Position numbers and translations under genes: made by a program. The notes below the pieces were generated by a model. The model saw nothing but the letters and a program-made list of their open reading frames with translations, did no database searches and was not told where the DNA came from. A DNA stretch of 64,000 nucleotides from Zanthoxylum bungeanum (Eukaryota; Streptophyta; Magnoliopsida; Sapindales; Rutaceae). The stretch is from NCBI GenBank assembly GCA_019454045.1, contig SKCR01036778.1:62001-126000 (forward strand). Direction: 5' to 3'. Numbering within the stretch: the first letter of the stretch is position 1; each line of letters starts with the position of its first letter. Shown here piece after piece: positions 43,231 to 58,000 of the stretch.

Positions 43231-46200
43231 ATCTCCCACTTGGCCTATAGCCAGTCACTCGAGTTTCCTACACCCGAACTATGTACGGTTCGCTCAAATT
43301 ACTAAGGAAAGGCTTTCGTCAGCGGATTTGCATGATTATCATCTGATGCGATTTATTCAATCATCACATCGCCACGATGTATGATCCGAACGAATTAGAT
43401 GAATAGTCAAAGTATATATATGGATCGTTGACGAGACCATTAATTCTTTAGCATGTGCTGAAGCCTAGCTCAGCTGCTAGCAGAACTACTCATAATCTAA
43501 TTAGGATTATTATCGACCGAAATGGCTTCTATTATTGCCTCAGCTGCAGGAATAACCCGCTTTTGTTGTTTATTCGGTAACAGTATCTTGCTATGAAGAA
43601 TTTCCAGCTCACTGTTCCGTTATTCAAACTGTATAGTACCGTTGTTACTACTTATAGTCGTTATCGGTTTGGAAACTTGCAGCAGTGAAACTAGTCACTT
43701 CAAGTTCTCCTTCTCCATAGATCATCTAAGATACTAAAGCATGTTGTAAATTCAATCCAATAACCATCACTTGGATTGGCCTGATCGTGACTCCATATTC
43801 TCAAAGCGTATGAGACAGCAGGTCAAGTACATTTTGTCAATGTACGAGTTCTCGGAGAGTTTCAACAACTGTAAATCTATCCCAGTAGATCTTTATTCCT
43901 AGAATAAAGGTTGTTTCTCCCGAGAATTCTACGGAGAATTTTATTATGAAAGCCAAACTTTCACCGATTGTATTTGGGAATATCATTTCCAAGAAATGAT
44001 ATATTATCATTATTTAGGACATTTATGTCTGTGCGCTCCCACTATCCCTCTTATTAACACAAGAATCATTTCGTTTTGAATTAAATTATATACCATTATG
44101 ATTACATCAAAACGATAATTCTAAGAACTTAATGCTTGCTTCAATCCATACATGGATCGAATAACCTGCAAACCTTGTTTGCTAGTTTTGATACGACAAA
44201 ACTGTCAGGATGTTTTAAAATCCTCCGAAAGGTTTCCGTTAAGGAAAGCGGTTTTGGCATTACAGCTGCCATATTTTATGAATGAAACATGCAGCACCAA
44301 CAAGCATTATCCAAATGGATTTACCAATGGCAACAAGTAAAAGGTTTCGTCGTAATCCACACAATGTTGATAACGATACCTTTTCGCTACAAGCCCAGCT
44401 TAGTACGTTGGTTTGTTGCCTTCCATGTATGTCTTCCTTGAAGACTTATATAGTACCAATAGGCACAATGCCTTGCGGTACATCAACTAGTGTCTAAACT
44501 TAGTTGATATACATGGAATCCATTTCGGACATCATGGCACTTTTCCATAATAGGGAGTCGATACTTCCTCTATGAGATTGACATCTATATGAGGTGAGAT
44601 CAGAAACCCATACCCCAGGTTGTTTTCTGACTCTCTCCGACTTACGTGGTTCTTGTGTATTCGAAGATTATTGGTATAGTTTCATCCTTGATGAACTATT
44701 TGTGTTCCATTAAGGACTCGGTGCCTGGAACAGCATTACTCCGATTTTCATCGAGTTTTACTTTCCTCCCACTTACCACTGCATATAAGTATTCCTCTTA
44801 GAAACAACCGCATGGCGAGCAATAATTACATTGTTCTCTTGTGAATTGTATAAGTACTATACTTTGGTATCCCTAGGATAACCTACAATTTGGCACTTAT
44901 CCGATTTGGGTTCTAGTTTGGTATCATCCAAACATATGCCCAGCATCCCAAATCTCCAGGAATGAGAAAACCCAGTTTCTTTCCTGTTCATATCTAATAT
45001 GTAGTCTGTCAAACAGATTTTTATGGAACCTTATTCAAAATAAGTTTTGCACTGTTTATGCGTATCCGTTGAAGGAAATGGTAGCTCAGAGCGACTCATG
45101 ATTAACTTTATCATGTCCAACAAAATTTGGTTTATCCATTCGGACACACCGTCAGATTGACGTGTTCCGGGAGGAGTCCTCAATGAAAGAATACTATACT
45201 CTTTCAAGTATATGAGAAACTTATTTCTTAAGTATTTTCATTATGGTCTAACCGTGATGTTTTAATCCTTTAGTCGATCTGTTTGTTTATTTCGTGTTGA
45301 AACATTAAAAGTTTCTGATTTGTGTTTCATAGGAAACACATGACCATAACGCGATTCCACATCCGTAAAGGTCACAAAATATTCATATCCACCTCTAGCC
45401 TAGCTAGACATGGGCCCACTTACGTCACTATGAACAAGGGCTAACAGATCGGTGGCACTTGCACTTTTACCAAGCAAATAGTGTTTTAGGCACTTTGCCT
45501 AATAAACTACATTCGTAGACTTTATTTGATTATAATCAAATTTGTCCAAGTATCCACTCTTCAAAAGTGTGGATATACGAGTCTTGTTTAATTGTGTCCC
45601 AGACAACAATGCGACAATTAAGTTTCTTCTGATCAAATCAGTTTGAGCTATTTGTTTGTCTTGTCATATGTTTGAGATATATTTATATTCAAAATATAAA
45701 TACTGTTATTCACATCTAATGTGTTTATCTCAATATCATCTTTATATAATAAAACACTTTAGTGTTCTAGAATATAAAGGTACATCCGCAATGGATTAAA
45801 CCTTGATATAGAGATAATGTTTCTAGTCAAACTAGTTATATTATAACAGTTTCCTAATTTAAGTACATACCCAAAGGGTAGTTCCTAAACTTAGGTATCT
45901 ACGGTTGAAACAGCGACTTTCGTCCCGTTTCCGATTCGCAGATAAATTTCAACTGTAGTCAGTATCCTGCTCATAGCAGATTCTGCACACCAGTACATAT
46001 TTATGTACCACACTAAGTATTTAAAATCCAATTTTAATACTAGTAGTGAACATATTTATAACAAATATATTTGAAGTCGGAGCCTTGCCCGTCTTCAATT
46101 CCTTCATGTCTGCCTTGTCCATACGGTAGTCACGCTTCGGTGATCCCGTTTGCCACAATTTAGGCAGACATCTTGGGATATGTCCTCTTATCTTCCCAGA

Positions 46201-47172
46201 AGATTATAATGATTTTGCCTTTGCCCTTTTTACATCTCAGAAGCGTTCGGCCTAGCCTTGGATTTCTGGGATGTCGAAGTAAGGTGTGCCTTGCGCTTCT
46301 TGCCTTATTGCAAACTTTGGCTTTGTCTCCTTGAGAATAGCCATTAACTCTCCAAGAGTTTACTTTTGAAATTTAGTACTTCTAAGATCTAAGGATAGAT
46401 CTATGAAGATCCTTTAATTTCATTATCATATTATATGGATCTAATCCTTAGTTCTAATTAAGAAATTAATGAGTCTATTCGGCAAGCTTAATGGATTAAG
46501 CACTAAAGTTATCATCATATGAATATTCCAAATATCATGTTCTACTATTTGCTTAACTCCGGGCTTAGGCTTAAGATGTTATTTTATCAAATAAAGTAAC
46601 TTCTTAAGTTTCAGAACTATCCTGATGCATTATTCTCAATTTGAAAATTAAAGTCGTTTAAATACATTTTCGCCCATGATTATGTTTTAAACACTAATCT
46701 TTCAATTTCATCTAGATTCCTATAGTCCAACCATCCAATCAATGATTTAGGTACTATTTATTATAATGATTATTATAGTCTAACTATATAATCAACTATA
46801 ATTTAATATGTTAAATTCAATTATATTGATTACTATAATCCAATTATAAAATCAACTATAATTAAATAAATCAAATATATTGATTACTATAATCCAATTA
46901 TATAATCAACTATAAATGAAATAGTTTGAATACAGTCCAACTGTTTAATAAAACAACGATTAAATATTAGTCCAACTAATATATTAATTTATTTGACGAA
47001 ATATTTGAATTAAGCGCGTATGGCAAGTAACTAACTGAATATTGCAAATTTAATACTTGCCTCCCACTATTTTTCGGCGAGCCTCTAACCCTCTGTCGAG
47101 TACTCGAGAAACCGTGTTTCCTAGTGGGCTAGGATCCCGTTAAATAACACACAATCTTGACTTTGGCCAACA
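43231..47172 (-). pseudogene. Copia element D: internal coding region, degenerate
   Basis: Reading leftward on the minus strand, the order starts with leader repeats (46740-46930) and a gag end with knuckle-like CLNCGKRDHRS (about 46170-46140). Next come a decayed protease active site WILNT (about 46030), integrase (for example GTRQSDGVSEW, about 45150), an RT stretch (44600-43800) and RNase H to the DDN motif near 43340. The polypurine tract CCAAGTGGGAGAT is at 43231-43243. Stops and frameshifts are so frequent that no domain has a long frame. Homology to the E copies is clear along the whole length. Confidence 0.78.
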
Positions 47173-47238
47173 AATTATCTTGATTCTAATAGTCTAACTA
47201 TTTAATCAACGATTTAGACTATTAGAATCAAGATAATT
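47173..47238. repeat. Perfect 24-bp hairpin at the centre of the large inverted repeat
   Basis: The left arm 47173-47196 (AATTATCTTGATTC...) and right arm 47215-47238 (...GAATCAAGATAATT) are exact reverse complements around an 18-base loop. The hairpin separates minus-strand D sequence from plus-strand E1 sequence. Confidence 0.9.
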
Positions 47239-50200
47239 ATTAGATACATTGGCATAAGTAATATGTTTAGGACTTGGATGTCCACCTAACCGGATCTAGG
47301 AATTGGATTGGATCCAATTGATCTGTGAGATCTACCTAGTTAAATAGCATACAGCTTGTTGGCCAAAGTCAAGGTTGTATGTTATTTAAACGGGATCCTA
47401 GCCCACTAGGAAACACGGTTTCCCGAGTACTCCACAGAGGGTTAGAGGCTCGACGAAAAATAGTGGGAGGCAAGTATTGAATTTGCAACATTCGTTCAAT
47501 TACTCGCTAAACACGCTCATTTATATTTTACTCGTCATATTAATCAAAAGTATTAGTCGGACTAATATTTTATGTTGTTTTTAAAAAAAATATATAGTTG
47601 GACTATATACAAACTTATTCAAATATATAGTTGATTTTATAATTGGATTATAGTAATCAATATAATTGAATTAAATGATAGTTGATTTTATAATTGGATT
47701 ATAGTAATCAATATTAAAATTATAGTTGATTAAATAATTGGATTATTGTAATCATTATAATAAATAGTACCTTATTAAATTGATTAAATAGTTGGACTAT
47801 TGAAATCAAGAAAGAATTGAAAAGTTGAATATTTAAAATATATAATCATTGGATTAAATGCTTTAAATGATTTAATTTTCAATTGGGAATTAATAATAGG
47901 TTAATTTATTTGATAAAATAACTTATTATGACTAAGCCCATTAAAGCAAATAGTAGAGCATAAAGTCTTTGGAAGATTTATGTGATGATGACTTTAGTGC
48001 TTAATTAATATACTTTAATAAATCTATCTTTAGATTTAAAAGTATTAAAGTTGCAATTAATTGACCATTCTAGTGGAGAAAAGTCAAAGTTTGCAATTGG
48101 GCATGTAGCACAAGGTGCACATCATTTCGATATTCTAAAACCCAAGGCTTGGCCAAAGGTTTGTGAAATATTGAAAAGGATGATTGACATATCCCGTAGC
48201 GACTACCATTTGGATATGGAAGACACGAAGGAATTAAAGATAGGGCGAGGCTCTAACTTTAAAAATATTTGTCAAAGTTATGTTTACTACTAGTATTGAA
48301 ATTGGATTTTAAATACTTAGTGTGGTACATAATACATATATGTATTGACGTTCAGAATCCGCTGTGAGCTGGATACTGGCTTCAAGCCGAGATTTCTCTG
48401 CGAATTGGAAACGGGACGAAAGTCGCTGTTTCAACCGTAGATACCTAAGTTTAGGTACTGCCCTTTGGGTATGTACTTAAATTAGGAAATGTTATAATGT
48501 AACTAGTTTAACTAGAGACATTATCTCTATATCAGTGTTTAATCCATGCGGATAAAACCTTTATATTCTAGAACACTAAAGTGTTTCAATATATAAAGAT
48601 GATACTGAGATAAATACATTGGATGTAAACAACAGAATTTATATTTTGAATATAAAGTAAACTCAAACAACATAAAATGACAAATAAATAGCTCATATTG
48701 ATTTGATCAATAGAGACTTATTTGTGGCATTGTTGTCTAGGACACAATTAAAGAAGACTCGTATATCCATACTTTTTAAGAGTGGGTACTAGGACTGATT
48801 TGACTATTCAAATAAGGTCTACGAATCTAGTTTATTAGGTTAAATACCTAAAATACTATTTACTTGGTAATAGTAAAAGAGCCACCGATCTGTTAGCCCT
48901 ATTCATGGTGAATTAAGTGGGCCCATATCTAGCTAGGCTAGATGTGAACATGAATATTTCGTGACCTTAACGGATGTGACATCACGTTGTGGTTATGTGT
49001 TTCTTTTGAAGAACACAAATCGGAAACTTTTAGAGTTTCGACACGAAGTAGACAAACAGATCGGCTATAGTATTTTTCCGCCACAGTAATACCGTAATGG
49101 AAAATACTTAAGCAGTAAGTTTCATACGTAAATGAAAGAGTACGGTATTCTTTCATATGAGGACTCCTCCCGAGACACGTCAGTTAGACGGTGTGTCTGA
49201 ACTAAAACCGAATTTTTGTTGGACATGATAAGGTTTATCACGAGTCGCTCTGAGCTACTATTTCCTTCAACTGGATATGTATTAACAGTGCAAAACTTAT
49301 TTAGAATAAGGTTCCATATAAATCTGTTTGACAGATATCATATAGGATATGAACAGGGAAGAAACGAGGTTTCTCATTCCTGATAATTTGGGTATGCCAG
49401 GCATAACGTTTGGTTGATACCAAACTAAGGACCCAAATTGGATAAGTGCCAATATAAGTTATCCTAAGGGAAACCTTAAGTATAGTACTTATAAATCCCA
49501 CTTGAGAACAATGTAATTGTTGCTCACCATGCGGTTTTCCTGAGAGGAATACCGATATGCAGTGGTCAGTGGGAGGATAGTGATACTCGATGAAAATCGG
49601 AGTAATACTGTTCAAGGCACGAAGTCCTTAATGGAACACAAATAGTTCATCTATGATGAATCTATACCATTAATCTTCAAATACACAAGAAACTAGTAGA
49701 TCGGATAGAGTTAGAAAACAACCTAGGGTATGGGTTTCTGATCTAACCTCATAAAGATGTCAATCTTATGGAGGTGTACCATCCGACTACGTTATAAGGA
49801 AGTGATACGAGGTATCGACTCCCTGTTATGGCAAAGTGCCATGAGTCCGAAATGGATTCCATGTATAAAACTATGTTTGGATACTAGTTGTTGTACCACA
49901 AGGCATTGTGCCTGGTACATTAAAACGTCTTCAAGGAAGACATACATGGAAGGCAACATACCAACGTGACAAACCTAAGGTTTTGACGGAAAGGTATCGT
50001 TATCAACATTATGTTAATAACGGTTCAACCTTTTACCTGTTGCCATGGTAAATCCATTTTGAAGATGCTTATTGAAATTGTATATTCATTTATGAAATAT
50101 GTCAGTTACAAATCAAAAAATCGCTTTCCTGAAAATGAAACCTTTTGGAGGATGTTTACAACATCCTGACGATTTTGTATAACCGACAAACAAGGTTTGC

Positions 50201-51097
50201 GGGTTATTCGATCCATGTTTGGATTGATGCAAGCATAAGGTTCTTGGAACTGTCGTTTTGAAATAATCATAATGGTTTATGATTTGACTCAAAACGAAAT
50301 AATCTTGTGTATATAAGGAGGTTAGTGGGAGAGCGCACTGACAGTTAAATTCCCATAAAACTATTGTTGAAAGCTTGGCTTTCAATAGAAATTCTCCGTA
50401 GAATTCTGGGGAGTAGTAACAACCTTTATTCAAGGAATAAAGATCTACTGGGATAGATTGGAGTTGTTAACACTCTCTAGGAAATGTACATTTAAAATGT
50501 ACTTGTATTGGTGTCTCATACGCTTCAAGCATATGGAGTCACAATCAGGTCAATCCAAGTGACAGTCACTGGATTGAAATTAAGAACATCTGTTAGTATC
50601 TCAGAGAACTAAAGATGCTATCTTAAACTATGGAGAATGAGAACTTGAAGTGACTGGGATCACTGCTGCAAGTTTCCAAACAGTTAAATACTGCGGTACT
50701 ATAAAGTTTGAACACCGGGACAGTGAGCTGGAAATCTTCCAAGCAAGATAACTGTTGCCGAATAAACAACAAATGCGGATTATTGCTGCAGCTGAGGCAG
50801 CAATAGAAGTCTTTTGGGTCGAAAATAAATCTAATTAGATTAGATATAGTTCAGTTAGCAGCTGAGCTAGGCGTCAGCACAGGCTAAGGAATTAAAGGTC
50901 TCATCGACGATCCAGATATATACTTCTATATCATCTGATTCGTTCGGATCATACATCGTGGCGATGTGATGATCGTATAAATCGCGTCAAACGATAATCG
51001 AACAAATCCGTGACGAAAACCTTTCCTCAGCATTTGAGCGAACGTACATATTCAGGTGTAGGACACTGAGTGACTCGCAATGTGCCAAGTGGGAGAT
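47239..51097 (+). pseudogene. Copia copy E1, internal region lacking leader and 5' LTR
   Basis: It is nearly identical to 55042-58909 of E2. It contains leader repeats (TATAATTGGATTATAGTAATCAAT type, about 47625-47760) and an 80-codon gag-end frame at 48051-48293 in which the zinc-knuckle Cys are lost. Decayed protease, integrase, RT (50150-50500) and RNase H follow to the polypurine tract at 51084-51097. RT is shortened: the motif region passes quickly into RNase H. No functional protein is possible. Its 5' end stops abruptly at the hairpin. Confidence 0.82.
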
Positions 51098-53114
51098 TGT
51101 TGGACAAAATGACCCATAGCGTCACTATTTGCACAGATCATTGTGTTGTTGTAGCAATTAACTATGTAACAAGGAAATTGCACTCTCGTCATTTGTGATT
51201 AGATCACCTTAGATATATAAATGAAGAGAGGTCCCTATGATTAGTTCCTGGATTGAGATGATATGAGACAGTATCAGTCCCGAAGGAAGGATTAATCATT
51301 AAAATCCCTAGCCGTAGTATTATCGAGACTGGACATCGATAATGCGGAATAGGCTAGTATTGCACTTGTGCGCGTTGTGAGGGCACAACGGCATAGTTCT
51401 CATATATATAAGTATTGGATACTTGTGCAAGTGCGATAGGAGGTCGTGTTTCACCGATGGTACGGGAAACAGCTTCGCTCTGGATAGACCCTTCGGAATC
51501 CCATTGGTATTATGACTAGGTGTCTATGGGAGGCCGAAATCAAGGTAGGTGTGTATAGTCTTAACCTGAGACTTACATCGCTAATACTTACGACAATCGG
51601 TAAACTTTGGTTTGGTGGTGGGGGATCTTAACTGGTTCTGTGTTCACCTCTTCTGGGTTTATCAGGAATCGTAGTGTATTGGATGTGATGTCGAGACGGA
51701 AGTGTCACTCCAGTCATAATGGAGATGATGTCACGCAGGATACGGTATTAGTGCTCTTAAAGTGATGCGCATCCAATCGTGATATTATGACCAGGTCATG
51801 AATATCCGATTATAGAGACTAGTTACCAGACATCCGATATGTGTTTCGGACGGGGCAGACACTTATCCAGCCCCAGCCCTAGCACGTGATTATCCGATAC
51901 TGGGCCGATATGCACAATACATTGTATACTACGCTTGATACAGATCTAGATATTCTTTGATGAATATGTCTGGAGAACCTGGGAAGACTTGGTGCTTTGC
52001 TAGGAGTCGACCTTGTCTCGTAAATCGGTAGAACGTAGTACTTGGTACGTACGTGATTCGGATACTCCGACGACCGTATTTACTGCCAGATTATCCGGGG
52101 ATCTCATGGGTCGCTTCCCGATAATCCACCGATGACGCACAACTCGCACTCTTGAATAATCTGGGATTATAATAGAAGAGAGAGAAAAATTAATCTAGGA
52201 TTAATAACGGAGATATTTTATCTGGGATAAAATGTCGTCTAAAGAGAGAGAACGATTAATTTGGGATTAATCGATGAATTAATATATTCGATATATTAAA
52301 TGAAATTAGATTTCGACGCGGAATTAAAATTAGATTTTAATTCGGGCAAACGAGTTAATTCAGAATTAATTCGTTAGCGACGTAAATAATAATTTCGCCA
52401 GGCGTAATTATTTATTTAAATTCGATTGAATTAACGTCGCGACGTAAGCTCGGTATTTCGGAAATATCGAACCCGAACGCGTGAGTGCACGTGGGCCCAC
52501 TTTCATTTGGAAACGTGTGGGGCCCACATGACACATGTCATTCTAATGCTTTGCATGTAGATAGTGTACAATGCACTCAATGTTATTGCATGGAATTGAG
52601 TGTTTGACACTCTAAGCTATTGCATGTGTTGTGTCATAAATTATTATTAATTTAATAAATTATGGCATAAATATAAATTGATTTTTGGTAAAATCATTTT
52701 AATTAACATAACACAACTTATTCTCTCTCAAATTCTCTCTTCCTCTCCACGGCAATGGAAGCAATTCTTCACTGGTTTTGAACCAGTTTGGCGTGACTTT
52801 AGGAAGCAAAGGTGTTTTCTCATGGTGAGAAATCAAGTGCTAGCACACTACGAGTCTTGCGAAGGTGGTAGGGAGGTTCCCCCATGAGACGGGATCCATC
52901 CGACGAAGATTGGAGCTCCGTTTCTTCACCCAATTTTCTGTTTTGCAGGGCAGTGGACTGCATGCAGTGGGCTGTGAAAGGTAGTGCGTTTTTGGGCTTG
53001 AATCGTCTCCAAATCGACTCAACCGATCAATGTGAGTATTCCGCTACCTCCGTTGATGTGTTCACACATAATTTCATGTCTTGTTTGACCTTGGGACCTT
53101 ATAGAAAACCAACA
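51098..53114 (+). repeat. Shared LTR between E1 and E2 (5' LTR of E2)
   Basis: It runs from TGTTGGACAAAATGACCC to AAACCAACA, 2017 bp. It follows a polypurine tract (serving E1) and is followed by a primer-binding site (serving E2), so it acts as 3' LTR of one copy and 5' LTR of the next. It has the same length as 58910-60926 with only scattered differences. Confidence 0.9.
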
Positions 53115-53115
53115 A

Positions 53116-53128
53116 TGGCATCATGAGC
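53116..53128 (+). other. Primer-binding site of E2 (tRNA-Met-i type, altered)
   Basis: TGGCATCATGAGC lies one base after the LTR and resembles the copia consensus TGGTATCAGAGC (complement of initiator tRNA-Met), with a substitution and a small insertion. The intact form is present in D at 62971-62982. Confidence 0.7.
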
Positions 53129-55041
53129 TAAGTTGCAAGCATGAAATTTGTAGGGTTTAAAATTTGGGTAAATGTTTGTTGAGCATGATTTGAATGAATT
53201 GTTTGTTTGAGTATGCTTATAACATGTTTAAATTCATTTTGGTTGGACTAATTTGATGAAAAATGATTTGGAATTATTTTCCCCAAATTATATGCCTTGG
53301 CCGAATGCAAAATTGATTTTGAATCTTGGAATTTTGTTGATTTAATTCATTGGATGAGTTAAAATCATGTAGGATGATGTTAATTTAATGTCAATTGGAT
53401 TGTACTTTGAATTGAACATAAACCCTAAATTCCATGTGTTGGCCGAATTGGATATGCCCTAATGTCTTGGTTTTTTGATTTTGTGACATTGGATGTGTAT
53501 GAAATCAAATGGATGGTGATTTAATGTCGATTGTAGGTTCGATTGGATCGAAACCGAATCGGACACAAAATCCCTCCTTGGCCGAGAGCATGAAAGCATG
53601 TAAATGGGTTTGATTTTTCATATGTGTGTTTGACATGTAATAATGAATTAAGTATGATTAATTGGACTAATTTGGTGTTTAAAATATTGATTTAGTCGAT
53701 TAATCATGTAATGCACTTTAGGTAATTAAATTGCGTTAATTGGATTAGTGTATTTAATTATTTAGACTTAAATTGGATTTGGGCTTGCTTGAATTGTTGT
53801 AATTGGGGCTATTGGGCTTGATTTATCAAGTTTGTTTAGGCCAAGTGGATTGGATCCAATTGGGCCCAAAACCTTAACCATAAAGCCCAATTGCGACTAA
53901 TGAACCTTTAATGTTTAATTGGGCCTAATGGGCCGAAATTGATTTCTAAGGCATTTTGGGTGATTCCACTATTGGGCTTTGGTTGCCGAAGCCCATGCCT
54001 AAAGAAATTAATTGAAGCCCATTAGACTTAAATTAAATTGACGTTGGACGTTAATCGGACTTTGAGTCCCGACGCGATTGAATTTGGAATTTAAATCGTA
54101 AAGGTTTATTAATAAAGTGTAATATTTAATTTGGAATTGAATAATGAATTAGTATTAAATACATGTTAAATTTGATTTAATGATGTAGTTTAATTTAATT
54201 CATGAATTCGTACTTTGAGTACTTATTCGCAAAAACGAGTTTGACTCGATCAAAATCAAATCGTTGTTTGAACATTGGATGATCACTTAATTATCAGATT
54301 AATTAATTGATTAGATTGATTGATAGCATGCTTGTGTGTGTGAATACATGGTGGTTGTGTTGAATGAATAATGTATATCGGATGGATATTAGTGGGTGGG
54401 CAATTTTGGAAATTGTAATAAATTCGATTTTTAAATTGGACCTGCGTGTCCAGCCTTATCACCTTCTTTCTCTTTGTATTCTCTTCTCACCTATTCCCCT
54501 CTATGTATATGAGGTTTCTTTAGAAGTGTAGTGTAACGGGTAGAAGTAGTACAAGTGCTAGCTTGAGTGAGAAAGGGAGAGATTTGATCTAGGATCAATG
54601 TGTTAAGTATCCATCCGCATATCATTATTATTTTATTTCATACTCGCTTTATTATGTATTTAGAATGCATGTTTAAGGGTGTATGATGATGAGACCTAAC
54701 AAAGATAATTAAATTGGTAGCCAATTTGCACGCGAAAATCCCTCAATTTATATTAAGCGATTATCCTTCCATTGAATGGTTCTTGTTCAAGATCCGATTG
54801 GCTTTGGTTTGTTGGCCAAAGTCAAGACCTTGTCAATGGATGTATTTGAATCATGAGAGTTTTGTTCCACATCGGTGTCTTGTCCAAGTTGTGATTTGTT
54901 GGCCAAAGTCAAGATCACTTCTTGTCCAAAACATTGATTACGAAACTTTCCTTGTCAATGGGTCCCGCTTAACTGGAATCATTAGGTTTGTTGTGCCAAA
55001 GCCAAGGCCTAGATGATTCGGAGGATAAGGATAGGAAAATG
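53129..55041 (+). other. Untranslated leader of E2
   Basis: There is no coding sequence. Many GGGCCC/TTGGGC-type words occur at about 53780-54010. The motif GTTGGCCAAAGTCAAG recurs at 54811, 54898 and, with changes, at 54990; another copy lies just downstream at 55160. The D leader at 60927-62970 is homologous in reverse. Confidence 0.7.
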
Positions 55042-58000
55042 TATTAGATACATTTGCATAAGTAATATGTTTCGGACTTGGATGTCCACCTAACCGGATC
55101 TAGGAATTGGATTGGATCCAATTGATCTGTGAGATCTACCTAGTTAAATAGCATACAGCTTGTTGGCCAAAGTCAAGGTTGTAGTTATTTAAACGGGATC
55201 CTAGCCCACTAGGAAACACGGGTTTCCCGAGTACTCCACAGAGGGTTAGAGGCTCGAAGAAAAATAGTGGGAGGCAAGTATTGAATTTGCAACATTCGTT
55301 CAATTACTCGCTAAACACGCTCATTTATATTTTACTCGTCATATTAATCAAAAGTATTAGTCGGACTAATATTTTATGTTGTTTTTAAAAATATATATAG
55401 TTGGACTATATACAAACTTATTCAAATATATAGTTGATTTTATAATTGGATTATAGTAATCAATATAATTGAATTAAATGATAGTTGATTTTATAATTGG
55501 ATTATAGTAATCAATATTAAAATTATAGTTGATTAAATAATTGGATTATTGTAATCATTATAATAAATAGTACCTTATTAAATTGATTAAATAGTTGGAC
55601 TATTGAAATCAAGAAAGAATTGAAAAGTTGAATATTTAAAATATATAATCATTGGATTAAATGCTTTAAATGATTTAATTTTCAATTGGGAATTAATAAT
55701 AGGTTAATTTATTTGATAAAATAACTTATTATGACTAAGCCCATTATTAAGCAAATAGTAGAGCATAAAGTCTTTGGAAGATTTATGTGATGATGACTTT
55801 AGTGCTTAATTAATATACTTATAATAAATCTATCTTTAGATTTAAAAGTATTAAAGTTGCAATTAATTGACCATTCTAGTGGAGAAAAGTCAAAGTTTGC
55901 AATTGGGCATGTAGCACAAGGTGCACATCATTTCGATATTCTAAAACCCAAGGCTTGGCCAAAGGTTTGTGAAATATTGAAAAGGATGATTGACATATCC
56001 CGTAGCGACTACCATTTGGATATGGAAGACACGAAGGAATTAAAGATAGGGCGAGGCTCTAACTTTAAAAATATTTGTCAAAGTTATGTTTACTACTAGT
56101 ATGAAATTGGATTTTAAATACTTAGTGTGGTACATAATACATATATGTATTGACGTTCAGAATCCGCTGTGAGCTGGATACTGGCTTCAAGCCGAGATTT
56201 CTCTGCGAATTGGAAACGGGACGAAAGTCGCTGTTTCGACCGTAGATACCTAAGTTTAGGTACTACCCTTTGGGTATGTACTTAAATTAGGAAATGTTAT
56301 AATGTAACTAGTTTAACTAGAGACATTATCTCTATATCAGTGTTTAATCCATTGCGGATAAAACCTTTATATTCTAGAACACTAAAGTGTTTCAATATAT
56401 AAAGATGATACTGAGATAAATACATTGGATGTAAACAACAGAATTTATATTTTGAATATAAAGTAAAATCTCAAACATATAAAATGACAAATAAATAGCT
56501 CATATTGATTTGATCAATAGAGACTTATTAGTGGCATTGTTGTCTAGGACACAATTAAGACAGACTCGTATATCCACACTTTTTAAGAGTGGGTACTAGG
56601 ACTGATTTGACTATTCAAATAAGGTCTACGAATCTAGTTTATTAGGTTAAATACCTAAAATACTATTTACTTGGTAATAGTAAAAGAGGGCCACCGATCT
56701 GTTAGCCCTATTCATGGTGAAGTAAGTGGGCCCATATCTAGCTAGGCTAGATGTGAACATGAATATTTCGTGACCTTAACGGATGTGACATCACGTTGTG
56801 GTTATGTGTTTCTTTTGAAGAACACAAATCGGAAACTTTTAGAGTTTCGACACGAAGTAGACAAACAGATCGGCTATAGTATTTTTCCGCCACGGTAATA
56901 CCGTAATGGAAAAACTTAAGCAGTAAGTTTCATACGTAAATGAAAGAGTACGGTATTCTTTCATATGGGACTCCTCCCGAGACACGTCAGTTAGACGGTG
57001 TGTCTGAACTAAAACCGAATTTTTGTTGGACATGATAAGGTTTATCACGAGTCGCTCTGAGCTACATTTCCTTCAACTGGATATGTATTAACAGTGCAAA
57101 ACTTATTTAGAATAAGGTTCCATATAAATCTGTTTGACAGATATCATATAGGATATGAACAGGAAGAAACGAGGTTCTCATTCCTGATAATTTGGGTATG
57201 CCAGGCATAACGTTTGGTGATACCAAACTAAGGACCCAAATTGGATAAGTGCCAATATAAGTTATCCTAAGGGAAACCTTAAGTATAGTACTTATAAATC
57301 CCACATGAGAACAATGTAATTGTTGCTCACCATGCGGTTTTCCTGAGAGGAATACCGATATGCAGTGGTCAGTGGGAGGATAGTGATACTCGATGAAAAT
57401 CGGAGTAATACTGTTCAAGGCACGAAGTCCTTAATGGAACACAAATAGTTCATCTATGATGAATCTATACCATTAATCTTCAAATACACAAGAAACTAGT
57501 AGATCGGATAGAGTCAGAAAACAACCTAGGGTATGGGTTTCTGATCTAACCTCATAAAGATGTCAATCTTATGGAGGTGTACCATCCGACTACGTTATAA
57601 GGAAGTGATACGAGGTATCGACTCCCTGTTATGGCAAAGTGCCATGAGTCCGAAATGGATTCCATGTATAACAACTATGTTTGGATACTAGTTGTTGTAC
57701 CACAAGGCATTGTGCCTATGGTACATTAAAACGTCTTCAAGGAAGACATACATGGAAGGCAACATACCAACGTGCAAACCTAAGGTTTTGACGGAAAGGT
57801 ATCGTTATCAACATTATGTTAATAACGGTTCAACCTTTTACCTGTTGCCATGGTAAATCCATTTTGAAGATGCTTATTGATAATGTATATTTCATTTATG
57901 AAATATGTCAGTTACAAATCAAAATCGCTTTCCTGAAAAGGAAACCTTTGGAGGATGTTTACAACATCCTGACGATTTTGTATAACCGACAAACAAGGTT

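Noticed and set aside
48051..48293. 80-codon frame, repeated at 55857-56099, as an independent gene
   Set aside because: It aligns with the gag end of the copia family, and its conservation between copies only reflects recent duplication.
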